Positions 36,392 through 47,744 of a stretch of DNA of 64,000 bases are shown in pieces (within the stretch, counting starts at the first letter, position 1; each line of letters begins with the position of its first letter). The translations under genes and the position numbers were made by a program. Origin of the DNA: Icerya purchasi (Eukaryota; Arthropoda; Insecta; Hemiptera; Monophlebidae). The stretch spans positions 481,690,400 to 481,754,399 of the forward strand of contig CM077115.1 of NCBI GenBank assembly GCA_039619475.1, read 5' to 3'. Below the pieces are notes generated by a model, which saw only the letters and a program-made list of their open reading frames with translations, was not told the origin of the DNA and searched no databases.

Positions 36392-39045
36392 CTGACTCCT
36401 CGTTTCGAATACTAACCTGGAATGCCAATGGCTTGAGTCAGAGAGCTCAAGAACTCGAGGCTTTTCTTAACACACATGTTGTTGACGTCGCATTAATCTC
36501 AGAAACACATTTTACAACAAAAAGTTTTATCAGAATTCACGGCTACACTACATATTGGACTAACCACCCAAGTGGCAGAGGACGAGGAGGAACAGCAGTG
36601 ATAATTAAACAGAATATCAAACACTATTTACAGGAAGAAATACAATTGAATTTCCTACAAGCCACAGTAGTAGCAATAAACTATAATGGCGCAGACCTCA
36701 ATCTAGCTGCAGCATACCGTCCGCCCAATAGTAATTTTGAAAAAAGTCAATTTATTGATATCTTCAATCAACTCGGTCCTCGTTTTATACTTGCAGGTGA
36801 CTTTAATGTAAAACACACCATATGGGGGTCACGTTTGACGACACCAAAAAAAGGTGCTGAACTTCTCAACGCTATCAACATATGTTCGTGTAAGTTCTTT
36901 TCATCGCGGAAACCTACTTACTGGCCAACAGATTGCGCGAAGAATCCTGATCTCCTTGACTTTTTCATTACTAAAGGAATCGCTGCCAATTATGTGCAAG
37001 TAGAAGGAATTACGGACTTATCGTCAGATCATACTCCGGTACTTATGACACTAAGTTCTGTAGTGATTAAAAAAAGAATTCCGCAAAATCTCACCAATAA
37101 ATATACTAATTGGAATCAATTTAGAGAAAGCCTTGACTCTTCAATTGAACTTAAAATCAGGCTTAAAACTATTAGTGATTTAGAACAGCAAGCCCAGCAC
37201 TTTATCAACTTGTTGCGAAAAGCTGCTAGCCAGGCTACTCCAGCTCTTAAAGAAAACGTTCCAAATGAAGTACTGTATCCTATCGAAGTTAGGAAACTAA
37301 TAAAAGAGAGAAGACGTGCACGGAAAATATGGCAACGCTCCCGTCATCCATCGGATAAAACAAAATTTAATCGAATTAGCAATAAAGTTAATAGGCTAAT
37401 CAAGGATTTCAAACAGAAAAGCGTCACAAACTACTTAGAAAATTTAAGCCCTGCAGCGGACACAAATTATTCATTGTGGCGTGCAACGCGACGCTTCAAA
37501 CGTCCACTACTTCATATTCCTCCTCTCAAGGATGAACAAGGGCAGTGGATTCGCGACGACAACAGTAAAGCTGAACTATTCGCTTCGCATTTAGCTTCAG
37601 TCTTTACAACACATAATATAAACTCCCAGATCGATACAACGAAAAATTACCAACCTTTCCAGCAAATAAAACCAGTAACTCCTCTTGAAGTTGCACAAGA
37701 GTTAGATAATAATATGAATCCCAAAAAGGCTCCTGGAATCGATGAAATTTCACCTGGAGCGCTTAGAGAATTACCACGTAAAGGAATTATCATGCTGACA
37801 TATCTCTTTAATGCCTGTTTCAGAATGAGATACGTACCAAAATGTTTCAAAATCGCTCAAATCATCATGTTACCGAAACCTGGGAAACCAACAGAAGTAG
37901 TAACTTCGTATCGACCAATCTCTTTGTTACCTTCCATATCAAAATTATTTGAAAAACTACTCCTTAAGCGACTCAAGCCCTTATTAAAGATACCAGATCA
38001 TCAGTTTGGCTTCCGCAATCAGCACTCTACGATTGACCAAGTGCATCGTATAACTAAGCTAATTGAAACAGCCTTTGAAGAAAAAAAATACTGTCCGGCG
38101 GTTTTTCTAGACATATCGCAAGCTTTTGATCGAGTCTGGCACGAAGGGCTGATCTATAAAATGAGCAACCTGCTATCGGAAAATATGTGCCAACTTCTTG
38201 AATCATATATCTCTGATAGATCCTTCAGAGTTTCTTATGAAGAAGCAAAGTCCAAATTTCATCCAATACAGGCTGGTGTTCCACAGGGTAGTGTCTTAGG
38301 ACCTTCTCTGTATTTATTGTATACAGCTGACATTCCAACAACAGCCAAGACGACTACTGCTACCTTTGCAGATGACACAGCCATCTTGTCAGTTGGCAAT
38401 TCCCCAGAATTGGCTACGACTAACTTGCAACATGCAGTAGAAAAAATTAGCAAATGGACATGTGATTGGAAGATCAAGATTAATCAAGAAAAATCAGTGC
38501 ATGTTATGTTTACGCTTCGTAAATCTAAGACCTGTCCTATATATCTTGATCGTCTTCCTATTCCGAGATCGGACTCTGCTAAATACCTGGGTATGCATTT
38601 AGATTCCAGGCTGAATTGGAAGACGCATGTCAAAATGAAAAAGGAACAAACCATGCATAAATTAAGACAGATTTGTTGGCTGATTGGGCGTTATTCTAAA
38701 CTCAATCTGTCCAATAAGCGTTTGATTTATTGTCAAATCATCAGACCGATATGGATGTATGGTATTCAACTCTGGGGCTGTGCAAAGACATCCAATCGGT
38801 TGATTATTCAGCGCGCTCAAAATAAGTGTCTCCGAAACATCACTGGAGCTTTTTGGTATCAACGAAACGAAGAAATACATTCCGATTTAAATATTCCATG
38901 GATCGATGAAGTCATACGTTATATTGCAGAAGCGCACGAATACCGACTTCACAGTCACTCAAATCTAGAGGCTTTAGAACTGCTACTTTCCGATGATGAC
39001 TTAAGGCGCCTTAAGCGCACAAAGCCTTATGAACTAGTCACCTAA
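36388..39045 (+). CDS. LINE ORF2, endonuclease-reverse transcriptase
   Basis: The 885-residue protein nicks target DNA and copies its own RNA at the nick (target-primed reverse transcription). An N-terminal AP-like endonuclease (about 1-225) has WNANGL at 11-16, the catalytic glutamate in ISETHF (37-42), AAAYRPPNS (107-115), GDFNVKHTIWGS (137-148) and SDHTP (213-217). The RT domain (about 490-750) has YRPISLL (508-514), DISQAFDRVW (575-584), GVPQGSVLGP (630-639) and the active-site box FADDT (660-664). The C-terminal region has SAKYLGMHLDSRLNWKTHV and an IIRPIWMYGIQLWGCA thumb segment. No RNase H. No stop or frameshift was seen and all the key residues named are present. The start ATG at 36388 overlaps the ORF1 stop. 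Confidence 0.93.
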   Translation: MTDSSFRILTWNANGLSQRAQELEAFLNTHVVDVALISETHFTTKSFIRIHGYTTYWTNHPSGRGRGGTAVIIKQNIKHYLQEEIQLNFLQATVVAINYNGADLNLAAAYRPPNSNFEKSQFIDIFNQLGPRFILAGDFNVKHTIWGSRLTTPKKGAELLNAINICSCKFFSSRKPTYWPTDCAKNPDLLDFFITKGIAANYVQVEGITDLSSDHTPVLMTLSSVVIKKRIPQNLTNKYTNWNQFRESLDSSIELKIRLKTISDLEQQAQHFINLLRKAASQATPALKENVPNEVLYPIEVRKLIKERRRARKIWQRSRHPSDKTKFNRISNKVNRLIKDFKQKSVTNYLENLSPAADTNYSLWRATRRFKRPLLHIPPLKDEQGQWIRDDNSKAELFASHLASVFTTHNINSQIDTTKNYQPFQQIKPVTPLEVAQELDNNMNPKKAPGIDEISPGALRELPRKGIIMLTYLFNACFRMRYVPKCFKIAQIIMLPKPGKPTEVVTSYRPISLLPSISKLFEKLLLKRLKPLLKIPDHQFGFRNQHSTIDQVHRITKLIETAFEEKKYCPAVFLDISQAFDRVWHEGLIYKMSNLLSENMCQLLESYISDRSFRVSYEEAKSKFHPIQAGVPQGSVLGPSLYLLYTADIPTTAKTTTATFADDTAILSVGNSPELATTNLQHAVEKISKWTCDWKIKINQEKSVHVMFTLRKSKTCPIYLDRLPIPRSDSAKYLGMHLDSRLNWKTHVKMKKEQTMHKLRQICWLIGRYSKLNLSNKRLIYCQIIRPIWMYGIQLWGCAKTSNRLIIQRAQNKCLRNITGAFWYQRNEEIHSDLNIPWIDEVIRYIAEAHEYRLHSHSNLEALELLLSDDDLRRLKRTKPYELVT

Positions 39046-39282
39046 TTTATTCTGTAATATATTCGTAGGTATGTATTTTGTGGATATGGGCATATACTTG
39101 GTGTGCGTGCGTGTGAGTATTTATATGCGCGTATGATTATGTATATATCTGTATATTAGGAGTTATGTAATTGTACATAGTTTCTACTCTGCTCATGTTA
39201 CAAATTAGTTAGATTAAGTTGTAACACTGTTTTAAAAGTAGTGCTAATTTATTTACTATAATAAGATTGTACTGAAATATAC

Positions 39283-39314
<32 letters not shown>
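39046..39314 (+). other. LINE 3' UTR and poly(A) tail
   Basis: Non-coding, with alternating TG/TA-rich sequence at about 39060-39160, then an uninterrupted A tract from 39287 to 39314 that marks the element's 3' end. Confidence 0.8.
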
Positions 39315-39316
<2 letters not shown>

Positions 39317-39613
39317 CGTCTTTTTACGTAAAATTCGCATTTTGGAAAACTATTCCGATTAAATTATTCGAAATAACTCTAAAAACTTGGTTTCTTCTGC
39401 ATCTCTAATGCAACGAAATCTTCAAACCGTTACTTTCTTGCTAATAGAGGGAAAAATTTTCTACTGTTTCTGGTATATTATATGGCGTACATAAACCGAG
39501 GGGAGAACTATATTTGCGCGAATCGTTGTAACAAACCGTACTTATTTGAATGATTTCGCTGTATAACCTAGAAAGGCCTACAGAATGGTTGCTTAACAGC
39601 CGATAGAAGAACG

Positions 39614-39666
<53 letters not shown>

Positions 39667-40512
39667 TGTATGTATATAACCGGAAGGAAGTAAATGAAAG
39701 AGACGATAGCAGGAAATATGAAAATAGTACGAAAACTTGATAGAAAAGGAAAAATGGAAACAAGATGGCAAAGTTGTGTTGCAGAAGCGACTTGCTCGTT
39801 GCAAATCAAAGTTGACAGTTTTAAGGTTACATTATTAAAGATGTTTTTGTGTTGCGCACAATAAGCCTTTATTTATTGTCGAGAGCTACTTCGCCATCAT
39901 TCGTACTGTTCGAGAATAGAAATATCAATGAGTCTACGACAGTTGCATTATTTACACGAGCACACCAGCTAACTGCGAAATAGTGATAATGATGATTGAA
40001 GAAAAGTTGTGTCTCGTTACTCAATTCTGCGGAAATAACATTATTGCAAAATCAAACTTATTTCCAATTTGACGCGCTATTTTGCATAATCAACGGCAAA
40101 CGCCGTTCCATCTGTTCACGCTATACTGAATTGCACCGAATGCAGTGCCTCGAAAGTTGTCGTCTGCGAAGTTAAAATTATGGCGGAAGATTTTAAAGTT
40201 CACATTGTTTCCGGCAAAAAATTTAAGACACTTGAGCCGATTGCACGCATAACATTTTACCAACCACTAGACAATATTACGTATTCAACAACGTACATAT
40301 TTCATTTTTTTCGAAGAAAGCACTTTGAAATAGAAATTCTTGTATATTTTTATTTTTTCGAATATAATCGAAATTACTCGTTAACCGAACAATTTAATTT
40401 TTAATAACTTAATTATTCTGTAATAAAAAAATGTGTTAATAACACGGAATAATATATATAACTTAAAATATGATTTTTCTGATTACAAAATAAGTAATAA
40501 ATTAATAACAAA
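39315..40512. other. Unique non-coding DNA
   Basis: Contains the microsatellite listed at 39616-39677. The 74-codon open frame at 40180-40404 has no recognisable domain. Confidence 0.25.
39616..39677. repeat. (TA)n then (GTAT)n microsatellite
   Basis: TA dinucleotides pass into about nine tandem GTAT tetranucleotides. Confidence 0.95.
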
Positions 40513-41500
40513 CTAGTGTTCAGTCGAGCATGATGTTTCACGCGCTTAGGGTTACTCCATATATTAACTTATAACCATAATATTTATATTCGCATAATAC
40601 TAAATTCAAAACAACGTAATCTGATTTTCCGCCCCTCAAAGCCGGAGGGACACGTCATTTTTCGCTTTTTTTTTTTTTTTTGAATTTTTTGCCAATTTCA
40701 AAAGTTTCCGTTAAGAAAATGAAATACGGTTTCATTCCCGGCGGATAGCGGTCATTCTATCGATATTTGCCCGGGCAAAAATGTTTTTTTCAGAAATTTC
40801 GAGCTTTCGGCACCTCGGGGGCCTAAATATGAAGTTGTAAGCTCGACTATAATTTTCTATAAAGCGGTCTTTTATGCATATGTTTGAGATAAGTTTTAGT
40901 TTTCTCAACTTTTTTACTAGGGACTATTGTTTACATCAACCATCCTTTTTCTTGCATTTTTTGGTCAAAAAGATAGAGGGGAGGGTTAAATTTTCGCCCA
41001 AACTTGAAATTATAAGGTTCTAAAGAGAATTTTTTAAATTTCAATTTCGATTTATTTATTTATTATTATTATTATTATTACTGAAAAAGGAAAATCCACA
41101 AATGCGCTGCAAAGCGCGAATAGTGGATAACGTTAAATTTAAATGAATCTATCGGTTGAAAATAGAAATAAAATGGACGTATTCTTTGAGAAAATTACAA
41201 AAAGTTTAAAAATCTACAATATTATATTTACAATTAATTATTTACATTTATTAACCCAGTATATGTGCATATACTTGCTATTTTTTTTTTTCTCAAGAAA
41301 AGGAAAGAAAGTACTTACCTACGTGATTATATATACTTTCTGGTTAATATATATGCTTATAATTCTTATATAACATACATAATATTATAATTGCAATCTA
41401 TAACGCAACTTTAAAGTTTATAAAACTGTTCGTGAACTATTGCATATATTAATTTGATATTTTTATCGTCTCTGAACCATCTCATTAGAATTCCCCGTAC
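40513..41500 (+). repeat. Repeat family B, copy with single core
   Basis: The left part (40518-40640) matches 58037-58120: TTCAGTCGAGCATGATGTTT against TTCAGTCAAGCATGATGTTT, then AATACTAAATTCAAAACAA in both. One core unit follows at 40648-40890, where the other two copies have two. The segment CTGAACCATCTCATTAGAAT near 41472 matches CTGAACCATCTTATTAGGAT near 59067. No coding content. An (ATT)n stretch lies at about 41060-41082. Confidence 0.65.
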
Positions 41501-42255
41501 ATTATATGCGAACGGAATCCTAAAAACAAGAAGGTTGAGTACAAGGGAGGAAAAAAAAATAAAACTGTATAATGCGAATTTAAATAATAACTCGAAAGAA
41601 AATTTTTTGATTATAATATCGATTTCTCCGCTTATTTCCCGGCAAATTGATTTATTAATGACATAGATATAAAAACATACAATATATTACGATAATCGAA
41701 AAAATAAATATATAAAGTATAAAACACTGACTAGTTTCAAACTATATATATCGCTCACGATCACAGTGCGCAGTGTGTAGAAATAAATAAAGATAAATGC
41801 TATATTGATAAAAGTCAATAAACTAATAAAAGTCGACAAATTAATAAAAGTCAATAAATTAATAAAAGTCGATAAATTAACAAAAGCGATAAATTAATAA
41901 AAGTCGATAAAAGAATGAAAGTTGATAAATTAATGAAGGCTGACATTTGTTCTTCTAACTATCATAATATATATTTTTATATCCATGTTATTAATTGAGT
42001 GAATATATCGATATGTTTGCCAAAATGCTTACGATTAAATTGATTTATTGCATTTTCGCAATTTCGCGTTTCGGATATTTCAATTTTTACTGAAAAGACT
42101 ATATAGTTTTTCTTGACGCTAAGATAGTTTTTGATCAACTTTCTGAAACTCCTTTCACGTGCCGCCGAGAAACGGTAGGAAGTGTACAATAAATTCTCGA
42201 CGCAATACATGAGAGCTTCTTTCTCCAAAAACGAAATCCGTTTTAACAATTTCAA
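41501..42255. other. AT-rich spacer with minisatellite
   Basis: Apart from the minisatellite at 41807-41940 nothing was recognised. The opposite-strand open frame at 41977-42255 has no family match. Confidence 0.3.
41807..41940. repeat. 18-bp minisatellite
   Basis: About seven imperfect head-to-tail copies of ATAAATTAATAAAAGTCG. Some copies are shortened or carry point changes (GTCAATA, GTCGACA, GCGATA). Confidence 0.9.
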
Positions 42256-43120
42256 GCGAAAAAGGAGGTCATGCTAATGAAGCATCGTCCAATTCACCTC
42301 ACATAGCTAACATAAGTAATGCAATCGACTCCACTTCTTCGCTCGAGTGCTGCCAACAACGAACGTCTGATGAACAAACTAAATGCTATCGTTATTACCT
42401 TTCTTGACGGATTAACCAGAGACGATAACGTAGAAGCAATAGCAGATATCGTAAACCCAAGAGATATATGTGCCGCTTACCAGAAGCTGAAAGAGAGATT
42501 CTCTATTTTCTTCTGATCGAAACTAATTGTTGATAATCTAATAATTCAATAGCCTACAATATCAATTAAAAATAATCCGCTCAAAATCCATAGGCTCATC
42601 AACCCTCCCAAAAGAATAACAGTCTCCACCATATGCCCCAGCATTTCAGTCACAATGATCGAAGGCAAATTAAAAAAGCGGAATATTAATCAAAAATCTC
42701 CAATCAAAAAACTTTCACAACCGGTTTCCAAAATTCTCAACTCGCTCACATCCTAAAAGCAATTCGATGTGGCTCTAGAAGCGGTTTCACAAATTCCCGA
42801 AAGCATTGTAATTAAGTATGAAGACACACCATATAGAATCTTCCTTTCTGAAAAAGGTCTATGGCGCTATCAATGTACAAAAAGGGATCATTTAGCCGAA
42901 CAATGCCCCGACAAAATCCCGAATCCGGCTGGAAATGGCCCTTTCAATGAAAAGAAGGACGAGGATAAAAAAGACCCCGCTGCTAGCAATGATGACGATG
43001 AAAACAATGTGATTACCAGGCATGAAGACGGCGGCGACAAAAAGGAAAGTGAATCCAACGACGCCGAGATGGTCGACCCATCCGAAACAATGAAACCTCC
43101 GTTCATAAAAACATCAACTA
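42256..43120 (+). pseudogene. I-type LINE ORF1 relic
   Basis: Broken frames give HRLINPPKRITVSTICPSIS and VTMIEGKLKKRN at about 42588-42685, then an open segment from 42769 with PESIVIKYEDTPYRIFLSE and a zinc-knuckle remnant RYQCTKRDHLAEQC. The first Cys of the CX2CX4HX4C knuckle is Arg (codon cgc), so the knuckle is damaged. The C-terminal part is acidic and Lys-rich. The frame is cut at about 43120 by a family A insertion. Confidence 0.65.
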
Positions 43121-43615
43121 TTTTTTTTTTTTTATCATATTTAAATGGGCACGCCAGCACAGGACATTTACCCAGCACAAAAGATTAAAAGAATAGAAGG
43201 ACATATGGAGCGACAAGTTATATCAAGAAACGATTAGAGACAGAGGAAATGAAGGCGGATAACAAGGGAACAACAGAAGGAGATGGAAAAGTGAGAATAT
43301 AGAGGGCACTGTAAGGTGTAAGCAAATTGGAATAAAGGATCGCGCGTTCAGTAGAAATAAAGGAACATTCAAATAGTACGTGGTTTGCATCACGCGTGCC
43401 ATTGAAGGCGGGAGGATGAAAGGGACACAAAGGAGATTGAACCAGAGCAAAGCGGAAACGAGAAGCCGGGAGCAGACTGTGATTAAAACGAAGGCGAACT
43501 ATGGAAGAAATGACAGAACGGCTGATACTGGGAAAATTATTAAACCAGGGAGAAACGGATGGAGAAGGCTGTAAAGCAAGGTAAAAGGAGTCAGGGTTGG
43601 AGAAACAGCTAGCTT
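43121..43615 (-). mobile_element. LINE family A copy nested in the I-type LINE
   Basis: The 3' end is a T tract at 43122-43134 followed by the family tail in reverse (GGGCACGCCAGCACAGGACA). The minus strand gives RDANHVLFECSFISTERAIL and LTPYSALYILTFPSPS (43218-43430). It splits the ORF1 of the host LINE, so it inserted later. The right limit near 43615 is approximate. Confidence 0.75.
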
Positions 43616-43639
43616 TTCATCTTCTTCATCCTTAGAATT

Positions 43640-44730
43640 TCATATAAAAAAAAAAAACTGAAAAGTACTCTAACAAGTCGGCTAAGAAAACGAATGTGGA
43701 GGATAAGACGTCCATTGTTGATCAAATTACCAGAGAAACCAAAGTTCCGTTTGACTCAAATCCAAATCTTTGTGATATTTTATTCGATCGATTTTACAAA
43801 ATTTTATCAGCTGTAGTACTCGAAAACAACGGCAAGGAAGCAGTTAAGAACCTGAATTATGACTCTGGAGCCATAATCAGCTCGTTAAGCATCATCAAAC
43901 CATTCATAAAAAATCAAAGTGTCAAAAACTATAAAAAAGTATTATCATCACTCAAACCAATCTGGATCAACAAAATAATACAGTGGAACATTAACAGTGT
44001 GTATTCGCACCTTCCTGAACCACAAATTCTCACAGCTCAACACCAACCGCTAGTCATCTGTATACAAGAATCTCATCTTAAACCCAATCAACATTTCTTG
44101 CTTCGGAACTACACTCCTCTCCGACACGACTATACCGATCATCTAACAGCTGCAGGTGGAGTACTGACACTGGTCACGACTCAGTACCAAAAATAGATTT
44201 AATATTAATCAACTCAGATATCCAGACTGTGGTAATAGCTGCCTGGCTTCCAGATTTACACCATTCGAGGATTACGATCTGCAATTTATGCAGTATCCCT
44301 GACCAAATTTTCCAACAACCAGAACTATACTCGCTGATCGTGCAATTGTCGCAACCATTCATCATACTGGGTGATTTTAATGCCCATAACCCCCTGCCTG
44401 GGGTTCACTGCAACAAAACACAAAAGGTAATCAAATTTAGAACTTGATTCTCAACTATCCAGAAATCAACATCTTGAATAAAAAAAATGAGCCAACCAAT
44501 TTTGATACCAGAGGACACTTTTCCATCATTGATTTGACGCTTGCGACTAATGACTTTTCAGACAAACTAAGCTGGGGTCGTATTTCGAATATCTACGACA
44601 GCGACCACTTTCCAATAATTGTATCTTTCGAAGATTCATCCTCCTATCATGGTACTCGATTTACTAGATGGAAAACAGAAAATGCCAATTGGGCCCAGTT
44701 TGAATCCAGAACACAAATATCATTCTAGCA
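43640..44730 (+). pseudogene. I-type LINE ORF1 end and ORF2 endonuclease relic
   Basis: A continuous frame at about 43663-44196 runs from a Lys-rich ORF1-like end into the endonuclease start IIQWNINSVYSHLPEPQILT, CIQESHLKPNQHFLLRNYTP and AAGGVLTLV. After a stop at 44194 other frames give FIILGDFNAHNPLPG (44358-44402) and LTLATNDFSDK with YDSDHFPIIVSF (44536-44630). The catalytic E, D and H motifs are present but the frame is interrupted at least twice. Confidence 0.75.
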
Positions 44731-44740
44731 CTTACCGAAT

Positions 44741-46500
44741 ATGTCAGAGGTTGTAAAAATGTTCACCCAGCATATAATTAATGGTGCAGAGTTGACAATG
44801 CATAAATCATTGGGTATTACTCTAACCAGAAGAAGACATGTTCCCTGGTGGAACAATGATATAGCAACAGCTCAAAGGCCGCAGACGAGCACTCAACTTA
44901 CTCAAAGGACACTTCTCAATGGACAACCTGATCGAATATTGAAAACGCCACGCGTGGCCGTATGTTCACAAGAGCCGCTAAAAAGAAAAGCTGGCTACAC
45001 TTCACCTCTTCGATCAATCAAAAAATTGTCTCGATACGAAAAAAAGTTTACCTTCTCAATGGAAAAAATAAAGCTTGTCAAATTCCTCCGCTCACCAAAA
45101 ACGAATCTACCGTTATTCATCCTCAAGAAATAGCTGACGTATTAGCTGAATACTTTACATCTGTTTCCTCAGATATGAATTACACTGAAGATTTTCGTCG
45201 TCAAAAAAAAATTACTGAAGCGATCCCAATAAAATTTGACTCAGTAGATCATTGTATCATGAACAACACTCACAACTCATCCCCTGGTCTGGACAATATT
45301 CATCCGATAATACTCAAACATTTACATGAGTTGGCGAAACAGTACTTTCCATGTTTTCAACGCCACTTGGAGTAATGGTAAATTCCCTTCAAGTTGGAAG
45401 ATGGACACGATCATTCCCATACGGGAAAACGGTAAGGACAAATCCGATCCCTCCAGCTACCGACCAATCGCCTTAACAAGCGTCTTTAGCAAATTGCTAA
45501 AAAAAATAGTCCAGAAGCGATTCATTTAGTAACTAGAATCAACAAACTGTTTCGTTGATCAACAATATGGATTTAGGAAATGGAGATCCTCCACTCAAGC
45601 AATTCTCAATCTGCAGCTTCACATCCTGAACCGAACTCACCTATGTCCTATATTTTTTGACCTTCAAAAGGCATACGATACAGTCTGGAGACACAATGCC
45701 CTTCATAATTTACACAAAACTGGTATACGAGGCCGTCTAGACCGGTTCATTTAAAAATTTTTAACCGACAGATCGTCCGAATTGGTAACTACTTCTCTCG
45801 AAGTTACCCAGTAGACATCGACGTCCCCCAAGGATGCGAACTAAGTGTAACGTTATTTATTCTCCCTTTTAACGATATTCAAAACGCAATCGAACCACCA
45901 ATTCACTTCGCCCTGTTCCACGATGACTTAGTAATATCCTTCGAATCCTCTTTTCTGAATCAAGCTGAAAGGCTAATGCAAAAAGCAATCAACTACATAC
46001 CCATATGGGCTTCAGATCGTGGCTTTAAATTTTCTGCAGAAAAAGCTAAAGGTGTCAACTTCCATCGAACATACAAACGAACTAGCCTTCCAAAACTGTA
46101 CTTAACCGGTCATTATCTCTTATTTAAAAATTACGTACGATACCTAGGCCTTATATTCGATACGAGTCACTCACGGAGCGACCACATCAAATAGTTAAAG
46201 AAGTCCAGTATCGATGCCTTCAGATTGCTAAAGAAGATTAACAGCCATAATAAAGAAGGAGATTGTAAAATGTTACTGCTTCTGTACAAATCGATAATTA
46301 GATATAAACTCGACTATGGCTGTTAGGCATATGAGTCGGCCAGCCGGAGCCTGCTGTCCTCCCTTGATACGATCCAAAACTCTGCCATCCACATCGTCAT
46401 GAGCGTCTTTTATTCTAGTCCTGCTGTCAGCCTGAATAGTGAATCTAGTCTCCTTCCTCCCCACTATAGATGACTAGTCTTATCACCCAACTTTCTTGCC
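44741..46500 (+). pseudogene. I-type LINE reverse transcriptase relic
   Basis: RT landmarks in order: SSPGLDNIHPIILKHLHEL (45280-45335), SSYRPIALTSVFSKLLKKI (45451-45510), QQYGFRKWRSSTQAILNLQL (45559-45618), PIFFDLQKAYDTVW (45649-45690), VPQGCELSVTLFI (45823-45862) and the active-site box as FHDDLVI (45916-45936), where the usual YADD has Ala replaced by His. A YLGLIFDTSHSRSDHIK segment and a thumb (YKSIIRYKLDYGC, LDTIQNSAIHIV) follow. Several stops and frameshifts. Confidence 0.75.
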
Positions 46501-46779
46501 TCTATTCTGTGCATTCTTTATCTCCCACTTTTCGGTATCCTATTCCAAAACAATCCCCCTGCTTCACCGGCCCCCATACACGAACCATCTCAAAATCAAT
46601 CTTGAATCTTTGTTTCCTCAATTCTCTCGAATTCTCCTGACTCCTCTAATGATGCCACTCTTTACTAATCCACCTCCATGGCGTCTATCCCCTGTAAATA
46701 TAAATTTCAATTTACTTAATTCTTCCAAAACCGTCTACCCTCCCCACATCATTCGCCAAAATTACTCTTTTGAAATTTC

Positions 46780-47653
46780 AAAATATTCTAATCTTATCTG
46801 CTGTTTCACTAATGGTTCAAAATCTGATGATCGTGTAGGATATGCTTTCTCGGTAGTCAACTCCATATTTACTGTTGCTCTTCGCCATTCTAAAATACAT
46901 CAAATTTTTAACTTCTTCTGATCCTCACTCCAGATATCTCATAAATTCTCACTCTCTCAGTATTCTCCTAGCACACAGAATCCGCGTGCTTCCCAAACTA
47001 TCGTACAACGCATTTTCCTTCTACTCAACTCGCTCATACTTGCTAATGCCCTGATCAATTTCACACGGATCCCTAGTCACATAGGAATCTTTGGCAATGA
47101 AATCATTGATCAAGCAGCCAGGGACACTTCCTGAAATTACCTCTCTGTCTACTTCTTTCGATATTACATCCTATATGAAGTACCTGATTTCGCATTCCTG
47201 GCAACAATCTTGGTCATCTCAACCGTCTAATCAACTCTTAACGATCAAACCTAATGCCTTAGTCCCCGCTTCTAGGCCATTTCGATCCAAAAAGAAGAAC
47301 CTCATCCTTACCCAACTTAGAATCTCCCATATCGCCCTCACTCATTCCCACTTAATCCAACGTCTTGATCTTCCCACTTTTTCCTTCTGTCAAAACCACC
47401 TTCTCAACATATCGCACATACTTTAATTTCAAAGATCCTCTCTTAATTTTCCGCATTCACTTCCCGAAATTCTTTCTGAAGACACCTCGACAACCTATTC
47501 CTCTATTTGAAAAACCTTAAACTTCTACACCTAATCTAATACCTCTTATAGTCTTTGGTTGCATATGAACCGATGAAAGCCGAAAGTACCGTTTTTTGTT
47601 TTGTTTCTTTTTTTTTTTTTTTTTTTTTAAATAATAAATAAATAAATAAATAG
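46780..47653 (+). pseudogene. I-type LINE RNase H and C-terminal relic
   Basis: RNase H starts as CCFTNGSKSDDRVGYAFSVV (46801-46860; FTDGSK with Asp changed to Asn at the catalytic position). It continues with IPSHIGIFGNEIIDQAARDT at about 47071-47130. The C-terminal region gives FRSKKKNLILTQLRISHIAL and SFCQNHLLNISHIL (47281-47424). 3' UTR to the (AAAT)n end at 47653. Confidence 0.7.
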
Positions 47654-47744
47654 ATCAAGAAGGGAATTACTTATCATTCCCGAAAGACAATACTTTTCTA
47701 TGGGAAATTTATTAAATCTCGGTTCGATTTTTTTTTTTATCGGA

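Larger units (their letters stand above)
35051..39314 (+). mobile_element. Near-intact Jockey-type LINE
   Basis: Two overlapping reading frames (gag-like ORF1 and endonuclease-RT ORF2), a 3' UTR of about 240 bases and a 28-base poly(A) tail at 39287-39314 make a recognisable non-LTR retrotransposon. ORF2 lacks RNase H and ORF1 has PRE_C2HC plus CCHC knuckles, which is typical of the Jockey clade. The 5' limit is uncertain: ORF1 is open up to the stop at 35048-35050 but has no ATG before 35336, so the copy is either 5'-truncated near 35070 or its first coding part lies elsewhere. No certain target-site duplication was found. Confidence 0.85.
42256..47653 (+). mobile_element. I-type LINE, decayed but nearly full length
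   Basis: ORF1, endonuclease, RT, RNase H and the C-terminal Cys/His region occur in the right order over 5.4 kb, ending in a T/A-rich stretch and (AAAT)n repeats at 47629-47653. Simple TAA-like 3' repeats instead of poly(A) are a habit of I elements. A family A copy interrupts it at 43121-43615. Stops and frameshifts are spread along the whole length, so it is inactive. Confidence 0.75.

Noticed and set aside
41820..41940. CRISPR-like array
   Set aside because: The repeated 18-bp units are adjacent without unique spacers, so this is a minisatellite.
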